DNA of 32,540 nt from Hyphomicrobiales bacterium (GTDB lineage Bacteria > Pseudomonadota > Alphaproteobacteria > Rhizobiales > Rhizobiaceae), in NCBI GenBank assembly GCA_900473205.1, contig UCLB01000034.1, forward strand, positions 1-32,540, read 5' to 3'. The notes beneath the pieces were generated by a model that saw nothing but the letters and a program-made list of their open reading frames with translations, was not told where the DNA came from and ran no database searches. Both the position numbers and the translations under genes were made by a program. Shown here piece after piece: positions 24,937 through 32,540 of this stretch. Position 1 is the first letter of the stretch. Each line of letters opens with the position of its first letter.

Positions 24937-25848
24937 TCAGACTTCCTTGCGAGACACCCACTCTGCCGCCGCATCGATGGATTTGAACTCGATCATGGAG
25001 CGCGAGGAGATGGACGGCAGACGATCTTTTGCCATAGACGAAAGATCACCGCCGGGCAGCAGCTCCAGCAGCGTCGTGCAGCCGATTTCCTTCAGGCTTT
25101 CCATACAGCCCTGCCAATCGATGCGCGTTTCCATTTGCGCCGAAAGCCGCTGAATTGCCATGTCTCGAGAGCGGACGGAGGCGCCGTCGATGCCTGCCAA
25201 AACAGGGACGGTTGGGGTTTTGAATTCCGTCTCTTCTAACGCCTTTGCAAAAGCCGAAACGGCGGTGTGCATCAGCGGTGTGTGAGACGCCACCTTCACG
25301 GGCAGACGCGTAACGTGTGCGCCATGCCGTTCGGCATCAACCGTTGCTGCTGCAATATTCTCTACGGGGCCAGCGACGACGAAGCGGTCGTCGCCGTTGC
25401 AGATGGCGATATGGACGGTATTGGCGGTGCAGATCGGTGCCAGCGTCGCCTCGCGCAGACCACGGATGGCGATCATGCCTGATGGTGCCGGGTAGGCTTC
25501 ATCCATCAGCTTTGCCCTGAGAATTGCCAGGCGGATGAGGTCTTTCGCGCTCATCGACCCGGCACAGCCATAGGCCGCCAGTTCCCCGATGCTGTAACCG
25601 GCGAAATGGGAGGGGTCGGGAATATTATGTTTGATAACGCTGAAAGCGGCCAGTTCGACCGCGCAGATCACCGGCTGCGCGATTGCGTTTTCGTGAAGAC
25701 GACCCTCGCTCAAAACCGCATCGATCGTGGCGCCCATAACGTCATGAAAGGCATCGAACACGCTTGCGGCTTCCGGTTCGCCACGCAGACGGTCGATCAT
25801 ATCGGGTGCCTGCGCACTCTGGCCGGGGCAGAGGATGCCGAGCGTCAT
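24937..25848 (-). CDS. mdcH: Malonate decarboxylase epsilon subunit (malonyl-CoA:ACP transferase)
   Basis: The 303-residue protein is an acyltransferase of the FabD fold that first loads malonyl onto the decarboxylase acyl carrier protein. The nucleophile S86 lies in GYSIGELAAYG and the catalytic H189 in ASHTPLMH. The N-terminus, LGILCPGQSAQAPDM, matches the MdcH type (GQG-like loop). It is the last gene of the mdc operon; its start overlaps the end of mdcB by four bases. Confidence 0.9.
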   Translation of the reverse strand: MTLGILCPGQSAQAPDMIDRLRGEPEAASVFDAFHDVMGATIDAVLSEGRLHENAIAQPVICAVELAAFSVIKHNIPDPSHFAGYSIGELAAYGCAGSMSAKDLIRLAILRAKLMDEAYPAPSGMIAIRGLREATLAPICTANTVHIAICNGDDRFVVAGPVENIAAATVDAERHGAHVTRLPVKVASHTPLMHTAVSAFAKALEETEFKTPTVPVLAGIDGASVRSRDMAIQRLSAQMETRIDWQGCMESLKEIGCTTLLELLPGGDLSSMAKDRLPSISSRSMIEFKSIDAAAEWVSRKEV

Positions 25849-26702
25849 GACAATGTTTCCAGATCATGCAGGAAGATGGCGCAGGACAGGAGATCGGCAG
25901 CACCGCCGGGCGAAATCCGGCGGGCACAGAAGTCGCGGTGGAGATCGATTGCCCTCGCCACATGATCCGGCGCGAACACGCCCCCTGATGACAGGAAATC
26001 ACGCGCCTCTTTCTGCACATAATCGAGGCCGTCACGTCCAGCGCGATGGAGAATATTCGTGTCATTGAGGACGGACATGATGGCGAAGAAGCTTTGTAGC
26101 GCGGCTGCTGTCCGCGTGCCTCCGTTTTGCAACGCAGTCCGAAAGGCTGGCAACGCCATCTTGCGGAGGACCGCATAACCGCCCGCCGCCTGCTGCCGCG
26201 CACCATCGCCGCCATGTTTGGCAAGCGCCCGTGAGCCGTTGGAATCGACAGGTTCGCTGGCGAGAATGTCAGCGCCCCACAGGTCAGCCACGGTTTGGCA
26301 AATGGTGTTGGCATCGAGCGGCAGATTGTTCGAGACGCGATATCCCGCCGCTGCCGACAGAAGGCCGAGATTGAAGATCGCGCCGCGATGCGTGTTTATC
26401 CCGCCCGTTGCTGCCATCATCCGCCGTTCGGCGTCGATGCCGAGTTTCTGTAAGCACGCGAAATGTCTACCACCTGCCGTAGCAATCTGCGGGAAGTAGC
26501 TTCTCAGCGAAAACAGGCTGCGCATGAAGGTCGCCATGGTCATGTCATCATGCGCGCCATTGTCGATGGGGCTGACGAGGCCGGGCTTGGGATAAAGCGC
26601 AAGCTCCGTGTAAAGCGCCCGGACAGCAAGCCTGCCGATGGTGCGGCTGATATCGCGTGGGGCATGGGGTTGCTGGAGAAGGTTGGGCTGCATCATATTC
26701 AT
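25845..26702 (-). CDS. mdcB: Triphosphoribosyl-dephospho-CoA synthase
   Basis: A 285-residue CitG-family enzyme that makes 2'-(5''-triphosphoribosyl)-3'-dephospho-CoA, the precursor of the prosthetic group of the malonate decarboxylase carrier protein. Family motifs are ALYTELALYPKPGLVSPIDN, GAHDDMTMATFMRSLFSL and ATGGINTHRGAIFNLGLLSA. The genes on both sides overlap it by four bases, so its translation is coupled to mdcG and mdcH. Its length is close to that of known MdcB proteins. Confidence 0.9.
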   Translation of the reverse strand: MNMMQPNLLQQPHAPRDISRTIGRLAVRALYTELALYPKPGLVSPIDNGAHDDMTMATFMRSLFSLRSYFPQIATAGGRHFACLQKLGIDAERRMMAATGGINTHRGAIFNLGLLSAAAGYRVSNNLPLDANTICQTVADLWGADILASEPVDSNGSRALAKHGGDGARQQAAGGYAVLRKMALPAFRTALQNGGTRTAAALQSFFAIMSVLNDTNILHRAGRDGLDYVQKEARDFLSSGGVFAPDHVARAIDLHRDFCARRISPGGAADLLSCAIFLHDLETLS

Positions 26703-27346
26703 GCTGCCATCCCTTCAAACTTCATGAGCTTGGCCAGCGACACCAGTTGCGGTCCACCATGCTGCTTCACCAAAATATGACCCGGCTGCCCTGCATATTC
26801 CCGCAGATTGACGCCCGCCCCATTGGCAAGCACGAGTTCGCCATCCAGACGCGGAAGGCTATCCAGATCGAGAAGCGCGCGGATACCTGTAAGCGTATCG
26901 GTGTTCGCAGGCGCGGAGACCAGAAGGTCGAGGTCAGAGGTTGGGCGCAGATGGCTTTCGCCAGATAGATACGACCACGCCAGCGACCCGAAGACCGACA
27001 GGAACAATCCGTGCTTCTCAGCCACATTCAAAACTGCGTTAATCGTTGGCTGCCACTCGTCGGGCGCACTGCTTGCCGCAGCCTCAAGCGTCACCGGTGT
27101 CAAAAGGTAATTGATGGCGTCCAGCCCGACACGAAGCCCATAACGCTGCTTTTGCGGGGTCGAAAGGCCGAGACGGACCGTGGTCGCCTCATCGCCAGCG
27201 GCAGAAGAGGCCACGACCAGCGGACGACCCTCGTCGATCCATTCGAAAAGCACATCACCCCCCGCCATGCCGCAGGGGGAAATCTCCGCATGGTCGCGCC
27301 ATGACGGTTTCAGAGTAACGAAGCGATGCCTGTCAGGCCGCGTCAT
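26699..27346 (-). CDS. mdcG: Phosphoribosyl-dephospho-CoA transferase (holo-ACP synthase)
   Basis: The 215-residue product is a nucleotidyltransferase-like enzyme that attaches the prosthetic group to MdcC. The metal-binding pair D138/D140 lies in RPTSDLDLL, preceded by FGSLAWSYL as in the family. The frame is open back to 27508, but ATG 27346 (MTRPDRHRFV) is the natural start; it overlaps the end of mdcE by 14 bases. The upstream part is a shadow of mdcE. Confidence 0.88.
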   Translation of the reverse strand: MTRPDRHRFVTLKPSWRDHAEISPCGMAGGDVLFEWIDEGRPLVVASSAAGDEATTVRLGLSTPQKQRYGLRVGLDAINYLLTPVTLEAAASSAPDEWQPTINAVLNVAEKHGLFLSVFGSLAWSYLSGESHLRPTSDLDLLVSAPANTDTLTGIRALLDLDSLPRLDGELVLANGAGVNLREYAGQPGHILVKQHGGPQLVSLAKLMKFEGMAA

Positions 27347-28046
27347 GCCGCACCCGTTGAGAAACGGAGCGCGCCAGCGTGCGCCCTTTGCGCTGTTCGC
27401 CATAGTCGCGGCGGGTGTCGCTGTTCGGGTCTTGCCTCTCTTGCAGAGCCTTCGCCAAGGCAGCGGCGAGATCACCCTCCCAGGTTTCACGCACTGCGCC
27501 CATAGCAACGTAATTCGCTACACCGGGCGCAAACACCGCGCTATCTTTCGACAGTTCCTCCAGCCGCTCGACGGGAATTTTGGTGACGCGGGACATGGCG
27601 GGCAGGTTCATCACCCGCACCTCGGCCTCCGGCAGCGCGTAACATGCATCCGCCAGAAGGCTGGAGGAGAGGAAGCCAGCACTAACCGCTTCGCCGTAGA
27701 CGAGACCGATGATCCGATGTCCACGCCTGCGCGCCACATCGATGCATTTCGCCAGATGCGCGATATAGCCGTTGAGCCCCAGCAACTCGTCGCGACGCGC
27801 CATCTTCTGCCCGGCGGTATCTACCAGCAGCAGGATAGGGCTTCCCGGCCGCTCCTTCATGATGCGGATGACCTCAGCTGCCATGCGCATGGCGAGATCG
27901 ATGCCGATATGGGCTTTTTCACGCGTGCCGATGACCGATACGGTTTCGGAACCTGCTTTTGCCGTGCCTGCGAAGAAAAGGCCGTCGGAGGCGATGTCGT
28001 GCCCCTGTGGAAACAGGCGGTCGAACAGTGCTTCAGGCGTTATCAT
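27333..28046 (-). CDS. mdcE: Malonate decarboxylase gamma subunit
   Basis: A 237-residue crotonase-fold subunit that, with the beta subunit, forms the decarboxylase acting on malonyl-ACP to give acetyl-ACP and CO2. Recognised by SPILLLVDTAGQKMARRDEL, then GHRIIGLVYGEAVSAGFLSS and VRVMNLPAMSRVTKIPVERL. It overlaps mdcD by four bases. The C-terminal tail is arginine-rich and overlaps the mdcG start. Confidence 0.92.
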   Translation of the reverse strand: MITPEALFDRLFPQGHDIASDGLFFAGTAKAGSETVSVIGTREKAHIGIDLAMRMAAEVIRIMKERPGSPILLLVDTAGQKMARRDELLGLNGYIAHLAKCIDVARRRGHRIIGLVYGEAVSAGFLSSSLLADACYALPEAEVRVMNLPAMSRVTKIPVERLEELSKDSAVFAPGVANYVAMGAVRETWEGDLAAALAKALQERQDPNSDTRRDYGEQRKGRTLARSVSQRVRHDAA

Positions 28047-28924
28047 GCGCTTTTCCTTCCATCGACAGCCCTGTGGAACTCCTCGGTCGTCATCAGCGGA
28101 ATCTGCTCCACATTGGCGATATTGAGCCCCGACCAGATGTCGGTTGCGTCCTGCACGCCGCCAAAACGACTCAGGCGCGCAGCAAGCTCGGCATGTTCGG
28201 CTTCGATGGCTTCGAGATCGAGAGGTTTCGCCGTGCCAACAAGCGCAATCGCAGCCTCCCTGAACGCATTCATATCGTCGGAAACCAGCCCTGCGGTCTC
28301 GCCAAGAATATAACGGTGTTTGCCGCCGACGGTGCGCCAGACCAGCGCCTTGTCAGACGCATCAAACTCTTCCACACCCATGGTCGTCTCGATGACCTCT
28401 GGCCCGGAGAGACCAAGGCGGCCCTCCTCGGACATGACGATGGACGAGCAAAGCCGCGACGCGATACCCATGCCGCCGAAGACGCCGTAGCGGCCACCAT
28501 CCAGCACAATGACCGGAATGCCCGCCGCGCGCAGATTGAGGATTGCGCGCATGATTTCGGAGACGGCGATCAGCCCGGCATTGGCCTCATGCAGCCGCAC
28601 GCCGCCGGATTCCAGTAGCAGCAACACTGCGCTCGGCTTTTCATCCAGCCCGCGTTCCAGCAAACCAGTGATCTTGGCGCCATGCACCTCCCCCACCGCG
28701 CCGCCCATGAAGGCACCTTCCTGCGCCGCGACGAGGACGGGCTTGCCATCCAGCGTGCCCTTGCCCACGGCCACGCCATCGTCAAAGGCGGCAGGGGATC
28801 CCAGAACGCGCAAATGCGGGCTTGTCATCCGGTCTTCCGGCGGAAGAAGTTCGATGAAACTGCCTGCATCCAGCAGGCCGTCGATGCGCTCGCGCGCCGT
28901 TGCTTCGTACCAGCTCCTGCTCAT
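28043..28924 (-). CDS. mdcD: Malonate decarboxylase beta subunit
   Basis: A 293-residue carboxyltransferase-like subunit. It shows the N-terminal ARERIDGLLDAGSFIELLPP typical of this fold, SGGVRLHEANAGLIAVSEIM, and the glycine-rich GGRYGVFGGMGIASRLCSSI that forms the oxyanion hole. It works as a heterodimer with MdcE in the cytoplasm; no membrane biotin subunit gene is present, fitting the biotin-independent type. Four-base overlaps join it to mdcC and mdcE. Confidence 0.93.
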   Translation of the reverse strand: MSRSWYEATARERIDGLLDAGSFIELLPPEDRMTSPHLRVLGSPAAFDDGVAVGKGTLDGKPVLVAAQEGAFMGGAVGEVHGAKITGLLERGLDEKPSAVLLLLESGGVRLHEANAGLIAVSEIMRAILNLRAAGIPVIVLDGGRYGVFGGMGIASRLCSSIVMSEEGRLGLSGPEVIETTMGVEEFDASDKALVWRTVGGKHRYILGETAGLVSDDMNAFREAAIALVGTAKPLDLEAIEAEHAELAARLSRFGGVQDATDIWSGLNIANVEQIPLMTTEEFHRAVDGRKSA

Positions 28925-29250
28925 GATGTCGCCTCGCTACTTCTGCCCGAATAGGCGTGGAGCGCCTGATCCAGACGCAATGCCACTACCGCAGGTGTGG
29001 CCCCGGCATCGTTGATCGATACCTTCACGTCGCCGATTTTCCAGCGGTCGAAGACATCGGATAGCACCGCCTGCCAGATCGTGCCGAAGCCAACTGCCGC
29101 CGTTTCCACTTCCACGCGGCTTTTGCCGGAGAGGTCGCAGGCTTCGACCAGAACCTCGAGATTTCCGGAGCCGAGAACGCCGGATAGAATGGGCTTGTTG
29201 CGCGCCGCCAGAACGGTGCCGCCCTCGAATTCATATTCCAGTTTTTCCAT
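28921..29250 (-). CDS. mdcC: Malonate decarboxylase acyl carrier protein (delta subunit)
   Basis: A 109-residue carrier protein that bears the phosphoribosyl-dephospho-CoA group. The attachment serine is most likely S28 in VLGSGNLEVL, the conserved site of MdcC/CitD proteins. The rest (GKSRVEVETAAVGFGTIWQA, VKVSINDAGATPAVVALRLD) follows the family. It starts nine bases after mdcA ends and overlaps mdcD by four. Confidence 0.92.
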   Translation of the reverse strand: MEKLEYEFEGGTVLAARNKPILSGVLGSGNLEVLVEACDLSGKSRVEVETAAVGFGTIWQAVLSDVFDRWKIGDVKVSINDAGATPAVVALRLDQALHAYSGRSSEATS

Positions 29251-29259
29251 TGTCCAACC

Positions 29260-30891
29260 TCACCAGTTCCTGAACCGGGCAGGGGGGCGATAAAGGCCTC
29301 CCGATGCGCGGACGAGATCTTTCATAGATTTGGCGGCCAGAAGATCGCGGGTCGCCAGCGACACATCGACACCCAGATCGACAGGCCGCTTGATGATGCC
29401 ACGATCCCGCAGATTTTCCACCATGCGTTTGTCACGACCAAGGCCGACAGCCGTATAGCCCGCCACGCCGCGAATAGCCTGCTCGCGTTCTTCCGGTGTG
29501 CGGCACAAAAGCAGATTGGCAATGCCTTCCTCGGTCAGAACATGGGTCACGTCGTCGCCATAGATCATCACCGGCGGGAGATCGAGACCGGCGGATTCGG
29601 CCAGTTGCCAAGCGTCCAGCTTCTCCACGAAAGCTGGCGCCATATGCTCGCGGAAGGTCTCAACCATCTGCACCACCAGCTTGCGACCGCGCGGCATGCT
29701 GCCGGTGGCCGCTTCTCGCCCAGCTTTCAACCAGGCGTCGGAACCATGCCGCCGCCCTCTGGCATCCGACCCCATATTGGGCGCGCCGCCGAAACCGGCG
29801 ATACGGCCAAGCGTGGCGGTGGAACTGTTGCCATCAAGATCGATCTGCAGCGTAGAGCCGATGAACATGTCGCAAGCATAAAGCCCCGCGGTTTGGCTCA
29901 GCGCCCGGTTGGAGCGCATGGATCCATCGCGACCGGTGAAGAACACGTCCGAGCGGGCACGGATGTAATCCTCCATGCCCAGTTCCGAGCCGAAGGAATG
30001 CACGCTTTGAACAAAGCCTGCCTCGATGGCGGGGATCAGTGCCGGGTGCGGATTGAGCGCCCAATGGGTGGCGATCTTGCCCTTTAGTCCCAGGCTTTCG
30101 GCGTAGGTAGGAAGGATCAGCTCGATCGCTGCCGTGTCAAAGCCGATGCCGTGGTTGAGGCGCGTCACGCCATATTCAGCATAGATGCCCTTGATGGCCA
30201 TCATCGCCATCAGCACCTGGATTTCAGAAATCTGAGCTGGATCGCGTGTAAATAGCGGCTCGATATAATGCGGCTTAGGGCTCTGGACGACGAAATCCAC
30301 CCAATCGGTTGGAATATCGACGCGTGGCAGAACGTCCACGATTTCGTTGACCTGCGCAATGACGATGCCCTGCCGGAACGCCGTCGATTCGACGATAACA
30401 GGCGTGTCTTCCGTATTGCCGCCGGTGTAGAGATTGCCTGCCCGGTCTGCGGCTTGCGCACAGACGAGGCTCACGCGTGGCGTGAGGTCGGTGAAATAAC
30501 GGCCGAAGAGTTCGAGATAGGTATGGATCGCGCCAATGCGCAACTGTCCGGCGCTCAGCATGCGGGCTAGACGCGCCGCCTGCGGGCCTGAAAAGGAGAA
30601 GTCCAGCTTGGATGCGACGCCCTTTTCGAAGACGTCCAGATGTTCCGGAAGGGCCAGCACGGATTGCACGATGTGCAGATCATGAACCACCTGCGGGTTC
30701 ACATTCGCCAGTGCCTTTGCCAGAAAATCGGCCTGTTTCTGGTTGTTACCTTCTATGCACAGCCGGTCTGCCGGCTCGATCACCGCTTCCAGCAGCGCAG
30801 TAATGGCGTCTGCCTTGACCACTTTGCCATTGGCGAGCGGTGATGCTCGCTCCAATCGGCTGGCGCGGTTTGTCGCAAGTTTATTCCACAT
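29260..30891 (-). CDS. mdcA: Malonate decarboxylase alpha subunit (acetyl-ACP:malonate transferase)
   Basis: The 543-residue CoA-transferase-like subunit exchanges acetyl for malonyl on the carrier protein, releasing acetate each cycle. Characteristic segments are VKADAITALLEAVIEPADRL, GGNTEDTPVIVESTAFRQGI, GIGFDTAAIELILPTYAESL and GLKGKIATHWALNPHPALIP. GGAGG lies nine bases before ATG 30891. It is the first gene of the mdcACDEGBH operon and is divergent from the malonate carrier gene. Confidence 0.93.
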   Translation of the reverse strand: MWNKLATNRASRLERASPLANGKVVKADAITALLEAVIEPADRLCIEGNNQKQADFLAKALANVNPQVVHDLHIVQSVLALPEHLDVFEKGVASKLDFSFSGPQAARLARMLSAGQLRIGAIHTYLELFGRYFTDLTPRVSLVCAQAADRAGNLYTGGNTEDTPVIVESTAFRQGIVIAQVNEIVDVLPRVDIPTDWVDFVVQSPKPHYIEPLFTRDPAQISEIQVLMAMMAIKGIYAEYGVTRLNHGIGFDTAAIELILPTYAESLGLKGKIATHWALNPHPALIPAIEAGFVQSVHSFGSELGMEDYIRARSDVFFTGRDGSMRSNRALSQTAGLYACDMFIGSTLQIDLDGNSSTATLGRIAGFGGAPNMGSDARGRRHGSDAWLKAGREAATGSMPRGRKLVVQMVETFREHMAPAFVEKLDAWQLAESAGLDLPPVMIYGDDVTHVLTEEGIANLLLCRTPEEREQAIRGVAGYTAVGLGRDKRMVENLRDRGIIKRPVDLGVDVSLATRDLLAAKSMKDLVRASGGLYRPPARFRNW

Positions 30892-31085
30892 GAATGCGCC
30901 TCCACTGCATTTATGCTTATATGTATTCCCAAGCTTAAATTATATCAACGTATAAATTCATTATTGCCTATTCGTAATTTTTGCGCATACATAAGCCATG
31001 GGTTGTGCGGGGACGCCGCATACGGATGGCAAACGGCATGAGGGTGCCGCTTCCACTTGACCCTCTGGCTTTGGGAGGAGCTGTC
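30892..31085. promoter_or_regulatory. Divergent mdcA/matC control region
   Basis: This 194-bp gap is AT-rich in its mdcA-side half, unlike the surrounding genes. GCTTATATGTAT (30915-30926) and ATACATAAGC (30987-30996) form a distant inverted pair differing by a TA insertion, which could be two operators. On the minus strand TTGATA and TACATA, 17 bp apart, form a possible mdcA promoter, and a TATAAT is also present. GGGAGGAG is the ribosome site of matC. No regulator gene for the system is in the window. Confidence 0.45.
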
Positions 31086-32420
31086 ATGTCATCAGAAGTG
31101 ATTACAATTTTGGGCTTGGCCGTCATGTTCATCGTGGCGACGGCTCTGCCGATCAATATGGGCGCGCTGGGCTTTGCTCTCTCGTTCATCATCGGCACGC
31201 TCGTCGTGGGTATGAGCGTCAAACAGATTTTCGAAGGTTTTCCGGGTGACCTCTTCGTCACGCTCGTCGGCATCACCTATCTCTTCGCCATCGCGCAGAA
31301 CAACGGCACGATTGACTGGCTGGTTCAGGCCTGCGTTCGCGCTGTCCGTGGCAAAATATCGGCCATTCCATGGGTCATGTTCTTCGTCTCGGCTTTGTTG
31401 ACCGCCATCGGTGCCGTCAGCCCGGCTGCGGTTGCCATCATCGCGCCGATTGCGCTGCGCTTTTCGGCCAAATACGGCATCAATCCGCTGCTCATGGGCA
31501 TCATGGTCATCCACGGCGCCCAAGGCGGCGGCTTCTCGCCCATCAGTATTTATGGCGGTATCACCAATCAGGTCGTTACACGCGCCGGTCTGCCGGGCGA
31601 TGAAACGGTTCTGTTTCTCGCCAGCCTCGGCTTCAACCTGCTGATCGCCATCGGTGCATTCCTCGTCCTCGGCAGAAAATCGAAGACGGCGGCTGTCGGC
31701 AACGGCGCGGGTAATGTGTTTATGCCCGGCGTGTCGGTGGATGTGCGCGGCAGTGGCGGGCACATGGCAGTCGATCCGCGTCAGCGCGAAACCGAACTGA
31801 CCGAAGTCACCACCAGCGGCAAGCTCGATCTCGAACAGGCTTTAACACTGACCGGTCTGGCAGCACTCGCCATCCTGTCTCTTGCCTTCAGCCTCAATGT
31901 CGGTCTGGTTGCCATGTGCGTTGCCGTCGTGCTTGCGCTGGTCTGCCCGCGTGGCCAGAAGGGTGCCGTCGACAAGATTGCATGGTCCACGGTCCTGCTG
32001 ATTGCCGGCGTCATCACCTATATCGGCGTGCTGGAGAAATCCGGTGCCATCACCTTCGTCGGTAACGGCGTGTCCGCGCTTGCCATGCCGCTCCTCGCAG
32101 CCCTGTTGCTCTGCTATATCGGCGGCATCGTCTCGGCCTTCGCCTCATCCGTCGGTGTCATGGGTGCCATGATCCCGCTTGCGGTGCCAATGTTGATGCA
32201 GGGTGAAATCAGCACGCCGGGCATGATTGCGGCGCTGGCCATTTCTGCCACCATCGTTGATGTCTCGCCCTTCTCGACAAACGGTGCGCTTGTGGTGGCC
32301 AATGCCCAGAACGTGGATCAGACGAAGTTCTTCAAGACGCTGCTTTACTACAGCGCTCTGGTCGTTGCTGCGGGTCCGCTTCTCGCATGGCTCGTCTTCG
32401 TGGCTCCGGGCTGGCTTTGA
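31086..32420 (+). CDS. matC: MatC-type malonate/dicarboxylate carrier
   Basis: A 444-residue inner-membrane transporter with about a dozen hydrophobic helices. The N-terminal part (TALPINMGALGFALSFIIGT, FPGDLFVTLVGITYLFAIAQ) is the MatC N-terminal domain of rhizobial dicarboxylate carriers, and GAQGGGFSPISIYGGITNQV is a re-entrant-type loop. MatC is the malonate carrier of Rhizobium trifolii. ATG 31086 has a strong GGGAGGAG upstream; the frame stays open to 30981 without transporter character. Placed divergent to mdcA, it most likely imports malonate for the decarboxylase. A broader dicarboxylate range is possible. Confidence 0.85.
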   Translation: MSSEVITILGLAVMFIVATALPINMGALGFALSFIIGTLVVGMSVKQIFEGFPGDLFVTLVGITYLFAIAQNNGTIDWLVQACVRAVRGKISAIPWVMFFVSALLTAIGAVSPAAVAIIAPIALRFSAKYGINPLLMGIMVIHGAQGGGFSPISIYGGITNQVVTRAGLPGDETVLFLASLGFNLLIAIGAFLVLGRKSKTAAVGNGAGNVFMPGVSVDVRGSGGHMAVDPRQRETELTEVTTSGKLDLEQALTLTGLAALAILSLAFSLNVGLVAMCVAVVLALVCPRGQKGAVDKIAWSTVLLIAGVITYIGVLEKSGAITFVGNGVSALAMPLLAALLLCYIGGIVSAFASSVGVMGAMIPLAVPMLMQGEISTPGMIAALAISATIVDVSPFSTNGALVVANAQNVDQTKFFKTLLYYSALVVAAGPLLAWLVFVAPGWL

Positions 32421-32428
32421 TGCCAGCC
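32409..32428 (+). terminator. Hairpin around the matC stop codon
   Basis: GGCTGGC TTTGAT GCCAGCC is a perfect 7-bp stem with a 6-base loop that contains the matC stop codon TGA. No T-run follows, so it may slow ribosomes or protect mRNA ends rather than terminate. The next gene begins 56 bp after matC. Confidence 0.35.
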
Positions 32429-32476
32429 TGAACCACCCGTTTGCCCGTCTTCGTTAACAGCAAAGCTGGAGGCCAT

Positions 32477-32540
32477 ATGTCTCAGAATATCTATCCGGTT
32501 TCCAAATCCACGAAAAAACGCACCCTTGTTGACAACGACA
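32477..32540 (+). CDS. acs: Probable acetyl-CoA synthetase, N-terminal 21 residues only
   Basis: ATG 32477, with GGAGG five to nine bases upstream, opens a frame that runs off the window. It encodes MSQNIYPVSKSTKKRTLVDN plus one residue. The YPV segment followed by a basic stretch and (L/F)(I/V)D(N/E) is how rhizobial acetyl-CoA synthetases begin, as I remember them. The identification rests on 21 residues and is tentative. It fits the pathway, since malonate decarboxylase releases acetate, which this enzyme would turn into acetyl-CoA with ATP. Confidence 0.5.
   Translation, partial: MSQNIYPVSKSTKKRTLVDND

Noticed and set aside
27347..27508. Longer mdcG beginning at 27508
   Set aside because: The added 54 residues are an out-of-frame shadow of the mdcE 3' end.

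Overview
The window reads as alphaproteobacterial DNA of the order Hyphomicrobiales (Rhizobiales), most likely Rhizobiaceae (Agrobacterium/Rhizobium type). The grounds are GC-rich codon use, tight ATGA-coupled operons, and the mix of transporters and catabolic genes: a MatC-type malonate carrier, PAAT-type uptake and QuiC-type dehydroshikimate dehydratase. No rRNA, tRNA, CRISPR array, complete insertion sequence or replication origin was seen.

Left end (1-2423) is a decayed patch. A minus-strand lytic transglycosylase fragment (1-143) abuts a plus-strand sugar ABC permease fragment. A small immunity-like gene follows with a nonsense codon and frameshifts, then a small intact HNH nuclease gene, then an AraC-type regulator broken by one frameshift. 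All disruptions are single-base changes. Real gene decay or local sequence error could both explain them.

2.4-5.4 kb has a mirror-like arrangement: araC-type regulator <- | -> zinc-independent oxidoreductase, a strong hairpin, then NmrA-like reductase <- | -> second araC-type regulator. 5.4-8.6 kb holds a non-coding leader and a three-gene FecBCD-like uptake system (iron-siderophore or cobalamin type). A glycoamylase-like (PF10091) enzyme follows at 8.7-10 kb.

10-16.8 kb is a hydroaromatic acid module. It comprises a QuiC-type 3-dehydroshikimate dehydratase fused to an HPPD-like domain, a divergent TetR regulator, a catabolic-looking quinate/shikimate dehydrogenase, and a four-gene ABC transporter of the polar amino acid family. 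The intergenic region upstream of quiC and the promoter of the transporter operon share a 16-bp imperfect dyad. At the transporter operon it lies over the -10 and spacer of a good sigma70-like promoter. This suggests one TetR-controlled regulon that imports shikimate or quinate and converts it to protocatechuate.

16.9-24.9 kb is a complete kdpFABCDE high-affinity potassium uptake operon. It is preceded by an extra 27-residue membrane peptide gene and by an 11-bp-spaced direct repeat that could be a KdpE site. Convergent to it, 24.9-30.9 kb carries the biotin-independent malonate decarboxylase operon in the order mdcA-C-D-E-G-B-H, with nearly every junction overlapping. Divergent from mdcA is a MatC-type carrier gene (31.1-32.4 kb), followed at the window edge by the start of what looks like acetyl-CoA synthetase. 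Together these would import malonate, decarboxylate it to acetate and activate the acetate to acetyl-CoA.
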